Assembly: GCA_030849065.1 (NCBI GenBank) | Contig: JASAON010001595.1 | Span: 1-64,000 of the forward strand | DNA length: 64,000 nucleotides | Reading direction: 5' to 3' | Source of the DNA: Jaenimonas drosophilae | Taxonomy: Eukaryota > Euglenozoa > Kinetoplastea > Trypanosomatida > Trypanosomatidae | Part shown: positions 56,671 through 64,000 of the stretch, one piece after another | Position numbering within the stretch: position 1 is the first letter of the stretch | Layout: each line of letters starts with the position of its first letter | The notes under the pieces: generated by a model | The model's database searches: none | Told to the model about the DNA's origin: nothing | Seen by the model: the letters and a program-made list of their open reading frames with translations, nothing else | Made by a program: the position numbers and the translations under genes

Positions 56671-58086
56671 CTACTTCTTTGGTGTATTGAAGAAGTGTGC
56701 GGCCACGATGCGGCTCACCGCAAAGGTGAGCCCCTTGGCGTACTTGATGTGCAGAAACTCATTCGGCCCATGTGCGTTGCTCTTCGGTCCGAGGATGCCA
56801 GTCACAACAAACTGCGCCAACGGGTAGGCCTTCACCAACATGCCAATGAAGGGAATCGCACCACCCATGCCCTGAGAGCCAAAGGGCTTGCCGTATGCGA
56901 GTGTGCTGCCCTCGTTGAGAGCATCCACGAGCCACGGCTTCAGTTGTGGTGTGGCACATCCATCACCTCCCGCCTCCTTCTCAAAGGACACCTTCGCGCC
57001 GCTCGGCGGGTTGGCCTCGAGAATCTTGGCCATGGCGTTGGTGGCGGCCTCGGTGCTCGCGAGCGGGGGCACACGCAGCGAAACCTTCAAGGACGTACGT
57101 GTCCGAATGACGTTGCCCGCGGTGGCCGGGTCGGGTAAGTTGGCTCCGGTGATGGTGATGCTCGGCTTCCAAAAGTTGCGGATGGCGAGCTCCACGTTGT
57201 CACCGGGTGCGGTTTGCACGCCAGGGAGGGTGGCGAACTGCTCCTTGAAGGGGATGCTGCGCATCACCTCGAGAGATGGCACAATGTGTGGCGGAATCTC
57301 GCAGTGTGCCTCGGGAATCTTCACCTCACCCGTGGCGGAATCCTCGATGCGGTCGAGGAGCTCACGTGCGATGCGGAAGGTGTCCGGCACGACGCCACCC
57401 GCCACGCCACTGTGCATCCCCTCGCTCAAGGTCTCAACGTGCAGGATGCCACCCGCCACACCGCGGAGAGAGGTGGTGAGCCACACCTGATCATAATTCA
57501 GCGCACCGCTATCCAAGCAAATCATGAGATCCACGCTGCCAATCTTGGCACGGAAGGCATCCATGTAGTAGGGGAGATCAAAGCTGCCAGATTCCTCGCA
57601 GGCCTCAATCACCACCACCACACGTCCGTGGCTGATGCCGTGTTGCTGCAGCACCGCGATGGAGTTGATGGCGGCGAAGAGAGCATAGCCATCATCGGCA
57701 CCACCACGACCGTAGAGCTTGCCGTCGCGAATCACGGCCTTGTGGGGATCGAGGCCCTCCGCCCAGGGGCGCAGCGGAGGTTGCTTATCCATGTGGCCGT
57801 ACATCAGCACCGTGTTGGTTGTTGGGACCGTGCCCGCAATCTCCACGAAGAGGAAAGGGGTGCGGCTGCCATCGTTGATGTACTCGTAGGTGAGGCCCTT
57901 GATGTTCTGCGCCTTCATCCATTCCATGAGGATCTCGAAGGCTTGTTGCATCAATCCGTTTGTGGCCCACTCCGCATCGTAGTCGGGGCTTTGGTTTGGC
58001 ACCTCAATGTAGCGTGAGATGGCGGGGATGATGGAGCGATCCCACTCCGCCTCCACGGCCTTCTTCACGGAGGACCAGTCAGCCAT
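56671..58086 (-). CDS. M20 family metallopeptidase (CNDP2-like dipeptidase)
   Basis: 471 residues (CNDP2 475). The di-zinc site is intact: YGHMDKQPP (His ligand and catalytic-region Asp), GRGGADDGYA (bridging Asp), EACEESGS (general-base Glu and metal Glu), CLDSGAL (Asp) and NAHGPNEFLH (last His). LSEGMHSGVAGG marks the dimerisation lid. The enzyme probably cleaves Xaa-Gly or Xaa-His dipeptides, including Cys-Gly, in the cytosol; no signal peptide is present. The start ATG at 58086 (MADWSSVKKAVE) is family-like. Upstream sequence is GGT/TG repeat. Confidence 0.95.
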   Translation of the reverse strand: MADWSSVKKAVEAEWDRSIIPAISRYIEVPNQSPDYDAEWATNGLMQQAFEILMEWMKAQNIKGLTYEYINDGSRTPFLFVEIAGTVPTTNTVLMYGHMDKQPPLRPWAEGLDPHKAVIRDGKLYGRGGADDGYALFAAINSIAVLQQHGISHGRVVVVIEACEESGSFDLPYYMDAFRAKIGSVDLMICLDSGALNYDQVWLTTSLRGVAGGILHVETLSEGMHSGVAGGVVPDTFRIARELLDRIEDSATGEVKIPEAHCEIPPHIVPSLEVMRSIPFKEQFATLPGVQTAPGDNVELAIRNFWKPSITITGANLPDPATAGNVIRTRTSLKVSLRVPPLASTEAATNAMAKILEANPPSGAKVSFEKEAGGDGCATPQLKPWLVDALNEGSTLAYGKPFGSQGMGGAIPFIGMLVKAYPLAQFVVTGILGPKSNAHGPNEFLHIKYAKGLTFAVSRIVAAHFFNTPKK

Positions 58087-58383
58087 GTGTTGTTGTGGTG
58101 GTGGTGGTGGTGGTTGTGTGTGTTGGTGTGTGGGGGCAACAAGAGATGTGTTGGTGCCTCACGCGATGGTGTCTCGGAGATGTGTGAGCTATCCACGCCA
58201 TGAGAAGGAAGAAGAAACAACAAAGTGCATGGTTGTGGGCGTTGATGCAACACGAGTAGCATCAGAGAACAACACTCAGAGGGGGGCATCATCACGTTGC
58301 ATTTATACTGTGAAGTACTCCATTACAACTCAGGTGCTGAAGCACATACTGATGCACGCAGTCATGATGATCCTCGGCAACAC
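58087..58383. other. Intergenic gap
   Basis: A 297-base gap with (GGT)n/(TG)n beside the M20 start. I see no gene. Confidence 0.5.
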
Positions 58384-61101
58384 CTACTGCTGCTCAATCA
58401 CCACCACCTCACGCAAGAAGCTCCAGCAGTATACGTTGGCTGGCAGCGTCAGGTGCATCGCCAACGTTTTGGTGGCGTGGCGTTGTGCAGGCGCGCTCGT
58501 CATTGCCTTTGTTGCCAAAAACCCCGCGGGGAGGCGGTCAGTGAGCAAACGGCCACGACGGCTGATTGGCCACATCGCCGCACGTGGGCCTCGCGAGGAT
58601 GCGGCAAAATCCGTCGCTGCCATCTCACCACTGCTGCTCAAACGAAGATCGGTCTGGAGCACCAGCACACCACCATGAGCATTGTTGTTGTTGCCACCTT
58701 CATCATCGTGCATGGCATCTTGATGGGAGATCATCGATGGCTCCACCAACTCACGCACCCACGGATGCAGCGAATGTGGGGAACCACTAGCGCTAGCCAA
58801 GAAGGGGCGGAAGTTCGTGAATGCGTTGGCTCGTGATGATGATGATGATGATGATGATGGCGCCAACATGTTGTGTGCGTGAGAACGCCCACGACGACGG
58901 CCAAAGCCAAGATCCTCAGCGAGCTGCTCCATGGCTGGGCACTTTGACGCACCAACATCAACGCGTGGAATCACAACGTCGTGCAACGAACATTGCGTGG
59001 CATCGACGCTCTCCACGAGAAGACGTACGTTGGGCGGCAGAGCTACACCAGATGACGTACTCACACTTCCATGAGGAAGAAGCGCAGCAGCTTCAGCCTT
59101 TGCCCCTGCATCCAGATGCCACACCGATGTGCTCCGCTCCATCGCAACAACACCAACACCATCATCACCATCGTTGTTGCACACCACAAAATCCCCAACT
59201 TGCGGCAGCATCAACGACTCCGGCGTCGCACCCGCGCCATAATCACTGCGCGCATGACGAAGTCTGCCGCTCGCTGCCACATTCCACAACAAATCCGACA
59301 CGCCACGTTCATGAAACAGGCGTACATGTTGAGGAAGTGTGCGTAGCCACCACGCACGATAGGCGGCAGGTGGACGCGCACGTTCACCCTCGGCCAACAA
59401 CACACAAGCGGCACGCACCCACGTTGGCACCGACATCATCCAACCATCATGATCAACGGCAGATGATGATGATGATGATGATGATGTTCCTTCACGTGGC
59501 AGTTGCTGCCACAGGTGCATTACAACAGCCATGAGCACCGCAGCATCCTCCTCACCACGATTCATCGCATCATCCACGTAGAAGGTCTTGAAGGGGCACA
59601 ACACCGGCCCAAAGTGTGTTGGCGCGTAGAAGTTAATAAAAGATCGCGCGTGTTGTTGCGCGAGGGCCTCGAGACGCCCGCCACGACGACGGAGGCCACG
59701 AAGTAGTAGGCTGTACTGCACACGTGCAGCATGTGCATCAGCGCGTTGTTGTGTTGTTGGCCTTGATGCCGTGATATGTTTGGGGTTGGCTCGCGGGCGT
59801 GAGGTGAGTGTGGGGGATGCGCTCCACCACAACACCTCCATGGAGAAGCGGTGTGGGTGCAGATTCACACGACAGAGTTGCCGAGTGAGCTGATGAAGAC
59901 GTTGAGCTCCATCCTCATCAACGTTGTTGGTGTTGTTGTGGGGAGTGCGAAGATGGACGGTAGCACAGCACACTTGTACCGACGCCGCATGATCATCCAG
60001 CACGTGCTGCACCGAAAACGCATCGCAGCACAGTTCGCCATCGCTGAGTTCCGCCAACCGCTGAAACACGTCGGCCAATGATGTACGTTCACGGTACAGA
60101 ACAAAGTGAAGATGCATGCGCACTACATCATCACCACCATCATCGTTGTTGTTGTTGTTGTTAATCGTGAGTTGCTGATCCTTCCTGGCTAGTGCGAGCT
60201 CCTCCGCGAGAGGAAGCACATGTTGGCCTTCGTGGCGGCACATTGCTTCCATCGTGGCGCTCCTCACCCGACCATCCACCACATCATCTGGAAGTGTGGC
60301 AGAGGTGAAACAGACCACGCGTCCATCCTCAAGCACCTCGTTGAGCTGCACATCACCAACATCTGCCACAAAGGCACGCAAACGTGTGTGGTTGTTGTGT
60401 AGCTTGCCCACAATGCCGCACTCGAGCTCCGCCATCTCCTCCATCGTGCGCACATGCACACCACGACGTTGTTGTTTTTGTGTGGCGGTGTTGGCGGTAC
60501 GTTGTGCGCGCCAGCGCTCCACAACCGTCGCGAGACGTCGAAGAAGATTTTCCCCACGAGGAGCCTCCTCATCACATGTTGTTGACGAAGATGAGGATGG
60601 GAGAACGCCATGATCATCATCACCGGTGCTCACGGTGCGCAGCAACTCCCGCGCGAGCTGGACGGCCCTCGATGGATTCACCACCGCCGCCACCGTCGAG
60701 ACCAACGATGCGGGAATGAGCGGGTCATAAGCGGTGAGTTCGTCATCAATTTGTTGCTGCATTGTACGTGTTGTTTTGCGTGTTGATGATGTTGGTTGTG
60801 TTGTACGACGAACACCTTCTTCTTGATGAGTCTTTCCTGGTTGAAGGGTGATGCGAGCTGCGACGCTGCTCATGCGCTCCTCCGCGTGTTCGGCGGAGCT
60901 ACGTGCATGTGCATGTACATCTGTTTGCAGATCTTTCAAAAGTTCGCCCAATGGTTGTGCCACAGCTGCTTGTGTGGACGACGACGATGATGTTGTTGTG
61001 TTGGTTGTGTGAGTACGTCTGTGAGAACGTGCAAACCGGCCCACGACGGCTGCCGGAGAGACCTTCTTGGCCGCACTCCACACGCGTGTTGGCATCCACA
61101 T
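58384..61101 (-). CDS. Large low-complexity protein, probably mitochondrial, unknown
   Basis: 905 residues. I recognise no family. The start, MWMPTRVWSAAKKVSPAAVV followed by Arg residues, fits a mitochondrial presequence. The middle (about 470-600) has ordered helices and strands (SFINFYAPTHFGPVLCPF, HVRLFHERGVSDLLWNVA), and about 630-720 reads like a small beta domain (QVGDFVVCNNDGDDGVGVV). Ser, Asn and Asp runs from GTT/GAT repeats split it into pieces. A nuclease or RNA-processing role cannot be claimed. The frame upstream of 61101 has no ATG, only TTG at 61146; a long T-tract ends at 61145, so translation must start at 61101 or 61095. Confidence 0.75.
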   Translation of the reverse strand: MWMPTRVWSAAKKVSPAAVVGRFARSHRRTHTTNTTTSSSSSTQAAVAQPLGELLKDLQTDVHAHARSSAEHAEERMSSVAARITLQPGKTHQEEGVRRTTQPTSSTRKTTRTMQQQIDDELTAYDPLIPASLVSTVAAVVNPSRAVQLARELLRTVSTGDDDHGVLPSSSSSTTCDEEAPRGENLLRRLATVVERWRAQRTANTATQKQQRRGVHVRTMEEMAELECGIVGKLHNNHTRLRAFVADVGDVQLNEVLEDGRVVCFTSATLPDDVVDGRVRSATMEAMCRHEGQHVLPLAEELALARKDQQLTINNNNNNDDGGDDVVRMHLHFVLYRERTSLADVFQRLAELSDGELCCDAFSVQHVLDDHAASVQVCCATVHLRTPHNNTNNVDEDGAQRLHQLTRQLCRVNLHPHRFSMEVLWWSASPTLTSRPRANPKHITASRPTTQQRADAHAARVQYSLLLRGLRRRGGRLEALAQQHARSFINFYAPTHFGPVLCPFKTFYVDDAMNRGEEDAAVLMAVVMHLWQQLPREGTSSSSSSSSAVDHDGWMMSVPTWVRAACVLLAEGERARPPAAYRAWWLRTLPQHVRLFHERGVSDLLWNVAASGRLRHARSDYGAGATPESLMLPQVGDFVVCNNDGDDGVGVVAMERSTSVWHLDAGAKAEAAALLPHGSVSTSSGVALPPNVRLLVESVDATQCSLHDVVIPRVDVGASKCPAMEQLAEDLGFGRRRGRSHAHNMLAPSSSSSSSSRANAFTNFRPFLASASGSPHSLHPWVRELVEPSMISHQDAMHDDEGGNNNNAHGGVLVLQTDLRLSSSGEMAATDFAASSRGPRAAMWPISRRGRLLTDRLPAGFLATKAMTSAPAQRHATKTLAMHLTLPANVYCWSFLREVVVIEQQ

Positions 61102-61140
61102 CACTCCAGCAAATGTGTTGTGCGTTGATGTGTGCTCGCT

Positions 61141-61160
61141 CTCCAAAAAAAAAAAAGAAG
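61141..61160 (-). promoter_or_regulatory. Polypyrimidine tract plus AG, predicted splice acceptor
   Basis: On the coding strand CTTC plus twelve T leads to GGAG (61144-61141), about 40 bases before ATG 61101. It is one of the clearest such signals in the window. Confidence 0.6.
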
Positions 61161-61470
61161 CAGATAGAAAGAATGTTTGTATAGAAGCATATCGAGTCGG
61201 TTGAGGGTCTCAGACACACACACGAGCACCACCATCATCTTTTTTCACTAACACAACGCACGTACCTCCCAGTTGTGTGTGTGTGGATGTACTCTTCTTC
61301 CGTTTCTGTAGAAGAGATGTACGTGTGTTCGTGGAGATACCCCACCAAACACACACAAAGTCGCTGTGGCAGAAACAGTAGAATGGCACACAACAAAAAC
61401 AAATGAAAACGAAGAAGTGTGTTTAGACGTCACACAACACAACAATGAAGAAGGAGGTCTGGTGAGACGT

Positions 61471-61485
61471 ACACACACACACACA
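61471..61485. repeat. (CA)n microsatellite
   Basis: CA on the plus strand in the 3' region of the reductase gene at 61629. Confidence 0.8.
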
Positions 61486-61628
61486 TGCACATACATGTTG
61501 TTGTTGTTGCTGTTGCAAACACACTCACAGCCTCAGAAATACCGATACAAAACGAAGTGGTTGTGGCGCACACGCACACGTAGATGATGATCCTCTCTTC
61601 TTCTTCCTGTGTCCAGGCGCCAAGCATC

Positions 61629-62594
61629 CTACTCCTGCTTCTTGCTGCGGAGCTTCTTGTGGTCCCCATTGAGGCGCGCAAATCGCGTCACGAGCTCCGT
61701 GAAGAGCTGGAAGTCAATGATCTTGTTTACGATGCGGAAGATGGCGCACGTAACTCCCTGATCCCAAATGGTCAGACGTCCTGCGCTCGCGAAAATTTGG
61801 TTGGCAATCGCAACCGGTGATGCCGCCGCCTTCTGTGCCGACTTTAGTGAGCTCAACGCGGGTCCTTCATTCTTGTAGAAGTTGGTATTGACGGGAGATG
61901 GGTGCATCACAACAACATCAATGCCAACATCCTTGTTCTCTGCCGCAATGGTGCTGGCGAAGTTGGTGAGAAAGGCCTTGGTGGGGCTGTACAGCGTTGC
62001 CGTCGGTCCTGGCAGGTAGCACGCGGCGGAGCTTGTGAAGGTGATGAGGCCCTTGCTCTTGCGTGCCAGCATCCGTCGCAAGAAGTGGTGCGTGATGGGC
62101 ACAACACAACCCGCGTTGCACTCAAAGTTGGCACGCAGCCTCTCCAGGTCAGTGTCAGCGAAGAGGCCAGAACAAATGTATCCGGCGTTGTTGCAGAGGA
62201 TGCTGATCTCAATATCCTTCGTTTGCTCAATAATGGGCTCCATGTAGGCGTAGTTGGCCGCGGAGAGGCTCACGCCCACCTTGCGAAACTGCACCGCGGG
62301 GAACCTCTTGGTGAGCTCATCAAAGGTGTTGGCGAGGAGTGCGTCGTCGAGCGCGACCAGCACGACGTGGATGCCATCACCGGCGAGCTTTTCAGCGATG
62401 GACTTGCCGATGCCGCTGCTGGCGCCGGTGACGAGGGCCCACGTGCTGCCGTAGCGGCGTCGGAGGTTGGTTGGGTACCTCATGGAGAGATACTGCAGGA
62501 GGAGGCCAATGAGGTAGGTGGATACGCTGATGAGTCCCACCCAGCCGCACACGTACGTGTAGAACATCCACAGAAGATCATCAATGTAAATCAT
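61629..62594 (-). CDS. 17-beta-HSD12/KAR-like 3-ketoacyl reductase (SDR)
   Basis: 321 residues, matching ER 3-ketoacyl-CoA reductases (~310-320). An N-terminal hydrophobic anchor (about 8-36: LLWMFYTYVCGWVGLIS) precedes the Rossmann fold: TGASSGIG, NNAGY, a catalytic Ser in TFTSSAACY, YSPTKAF with the Tyr/Lys pair and MHPSPVNTNF. In the family this enzyme carries out the NADPH reduction step of fatty-acid elongation at the ER, which in kinetoplastids builds fatty acids through elongases. A C-terminal KKLRSKKQE tail is basic but not a classic KKXX signal. The frame starts upstream at 62810, but the T-tract at 62680-62695 and AG near 62664 place the mRNA start after that, leaving ATG 62594. Confidence 0.9.
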   Translation of the reverse strand: MIYIDDLLWMFYTYVCGWVGLISVSTYLIGLLLQYLSMRYPTNLRRRYGSTWALVTGASSGIGKSIAEKLAGDGIHVVLVALDDALLANTFDELTKRFPAVQFRKVGVSLSAANYAYMEPIIEQTKDIEISILCNNAGYICSGLFADTDLERLRANFECNAGCVVPITHHFLRRMLARKSKGLITFTSSAACYLPGPTATLYSPTKAFLTNFASTIAAENKDVGIDVVVMHPSPVNTNFYKNEGPALSSLKSAQKAAASPVAIANQIFASAGRLTIWDQGVTCAIFRIVNKIIDFQLFTELVTRFARLNGDHKKLRSKKQE

Positions 62595-62663
62595 CGTGAT
62601 GAAGGGTGGTGTGTGTTGTGTGTTGTGTGTGTAGGGGGAAGGGTAATGAAGAAGATGAATGAA

Positions 62664-62695
62664 CTTGTGCGGTGCCACGAAAAAAAAAAAAGAAG
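62664..62695 (-). promoter_or_regulatory. Polypyrimidine tract plus AG, predicted splice acceptor
   Basis: CTTC followed by twelve T on the coding strand (62695-62680), with the first AG downstream at about 62664. This gives a leader of about 69 bases to ATG 62594. Confidence 0.6.
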
Positions 62696-62881
62696 CGTGA
62701 AACAAGAAGAGTGCAACCATGTTCATTCTCATGTCCTCCACATCCAACTCCACATCCGCGCACATCAGCACACACAACAAGAAACATAATCGGAGGGATG
62801 TGGCGCACATCGCCGAACACCATCTCTGTGATAATTGCGCCGTCGTACTTCAGAACGTGTGCATGTTACTCATCATCATCA

Positions 62882-64000
62882 TCACCCAACTCGACGGGCC
62901 GTGAAGGATTGGCGCAGATTTTCTTCTCGATTCGTCATGCGGCGGGCGGCCTGACCACAACTTCGCATCGCTTCCATGTGAATGTGGCTGCTACCACGTA
63001 GCAGCACCTCCCCATCCATGTTGTTGGCGTCTGATGATGGAGTGAGGCGTACATCGGAGCTCTCCTTTGTGGTGAAGAGGGCGGCCTGACGAAGACTGGC
63101 GAGGGTGTGGCGATACACGCGTTGAGCGTCTGGGGTGTGTGCCAAGAGTGCCAAACGTGGCTGATGATGATCATCAACATCATCAGCATGATGTGGAGGT
63201 GGATGCATCGTGGTGATGGTACGTGCGGCATGATGTGCCAAGTAGGCCAACCGTATCTGCTCCACGCCACACACCGTTGGCAAATCAAAGATGGGCGAGA
63301 TAAACGACGACGACGCTGATGATGATGATGCTGATGCTGATGTTGTTGTTGTTGGTGCATTCGTCTGCGCCATCTGTGCTTCACGGCGCAGGATGGGCAG
63401 CTCCGCGATGGCATCAAATTCACGCAGCGGAGACCACAGAAGGAGCTCCAACGAGCTCGCGTTTGTGTTGTTGTTGTTGTGTGCGTCACCGTGTGTCTCG
63501 GTGGATGTGCGTTGCGGATGACGTAGATGCAGCACATCAGATTGGAGCTCCACAGCTTGGCTGATGCCACGGAGAAGAGATTGGCGGGCATGGCGCTCCT
63601 GCAGCGACAACGTCTTGGCGGCACATGTTGTTGTTGTTGGTGACGTTTTCTTGGTTGTTTGTTGTTGTGGTCGTACGAAGGTGGTCTCACGAATCGTCCA
63701 CAACGTGGTAAATGGCAGCATCAAACGCACCAAAGTAGGAGATGATGACGATGATGATGATGTTGTTGTTGAGGATGATGATGATGCATTAGCCCCACCA
63801 CATTCATCCTTGGAGGCTGTTGGCGTTTCTGCAGCCGCGTTTGCGCGGAGAATGCGCGGCCATCGCAGCACATCTTGGCCGCCGAGGAGCGGCTCGGTGA
63901 GGTAGTCCGGCGAGAGCATCTCGTACAACACACGTTGATGTTGTTGTTGTTGTTGTTGCATAGCCATCTCCTGTGTTGGCCAGTACATGAATGGATGTAG
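62882..64000 (-). CDS. Low-complexity protein of unknown function, possibly 5' partial
   Basis: At least 368 residues if it starts at the ATG at 63988. The frame has no stop between there and the window end, so the true start may lie outside. Visible are a Gln run near the start, then LLGGQDVLRWPRILRAN, an ordered helical part (LSLQERHARQSLLRGISQAV, EFDAIAELPILRREAQ) and VCGVEQIRLAYLAHHAA, and a basic C-terminus (MTNREENLRQSFTARRVG). Long Ser, Thr, Asn and His stretches come from GTT/GAT repeats. I recognise no family. Its style matches the orphan at 58384, and both may be mitochondrial or structural. Confidence 0.65.
   Translation of the reverse strand, partial: LHPFMYWPTQEMAMQQQQQQHQRVLYEMLSPDYLTEPLLGGQDVLRWPRILRANAAAETPTASKDECGGANASSSSSTTTSSSSSSSPTLVRLMLPFTTLWTIRETTFVRPQQQTTKKTSPTTTTCAAKTLSLQERHARQSLLRGISQAVELQSDVLHLRHPQRTSTETHGDAHNNNNTNASSLELLLWSPLREFDAIAELPILRREAQMAQTNAPTTTTSASASSSSASSSFISPIFDLPTVCGVEQIRLAYLAHHAARTITTMHPPPHHADDVDDHHQPRLALLAHTPDAQRVYRHTLASLRQAALFTTKESSDVRLTPSSDANNMDGEVLLRGSSHIHMEAMRSCGQAARRMTNREENLRQSFTARRVG

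Larger units (their letters stand above)
61102..61628. other. Intergenic gap of ~530 bases
   Basis: Holds the T-tract splice signal for the gene at 61101, TG near 61274-61286 and (CA)n at 61471-61485. I see no gene. Confidence 0.5.

Overview
The window looks like nuclear DNA of a kinetoplastid protist, most likely a free-living bodonid such as Bodo saltans (inference). All 33 protein genes I can support lie on the minus strand. None needs an intron. Several are preceded, on the coding strand, by a pyrimidine tract and an AG close to the ATG, as expected for spliced-leader trans-splicing. The products are clearly eukaryotic (PRP19, DNA polymerase delta, ISWI, PIG-A, HOP2, DNAAF5). This fits one directional polycistronic transcription unit read from right to left, with no strand switch. 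Simple repeats (GT/CA, GAT, GTT) fill the intergenic DNA and spill into genes as Ser, Asn, Gln and Pro runs.

Layout from left to right (transcription runs the opposite way). 1-11.6 kb: 3' partial tubulin-tyrosine ligase-like gene, PRP19, a CaMK-like kinase with a Cys/His-rich tail, a small atypical kinase, a coiled-coil protein and a FabG-like reductase. 11.9-23.7 kb: a Pro/Ser/Asp-rich protein resembling FAM21, HOP2, an aldo-keto reductase, a prenylatable type A DnaJ, RPAP3, two small membrane-protein candidates and a nuclear-looking helical protein. 24-31 kb: a GH32 protein lacking its nucleophile, a MIF-like protein, a 1016-residue probable mitochondrial protein and a TPR protein. 33-46.6 kb: an EF-hand kinase, ISWI, DNA polymerase delta, a small unknown protein and a ThiI-cysteine desulfurase fusion. 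46.9-64 kb: PIG-A, two poorly recognised proteins (one RAD1-like), prefoldin 4, cyclophilin, DNAAF5, an M20 dipeptidase, two orphan proteins and a 17-beta-HSD12-like reductase.

The genes do not form a pathway, as is normal for kinetoplastid units. Loose themes are cilium building (tubulin ligase, RPAP3, DNAAF5, possibly TTC29), chaperoning (DnaJ, prefoldin, cyclophilin) and DNA or chromatin work (POLD1, ISWI, HOP2, possible RAD1).

The most unusual items are: (1) one protein joining a ThiI-type tRNA sulfurtransferase that lacks its THUMP domain to a shortened cysteine desulfurase; (2) a GH32 protein whose WMNDPNG motif reads WMSAPCG; (3) an RRM-like insertion inside ISWI; (4) a recurrent gap layout in which, on the coding strand, (GT)n follows the stop and (CA)n precedes the next ATG. 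Two gaps of about 2.3 kb hold no gene that I can recognise.
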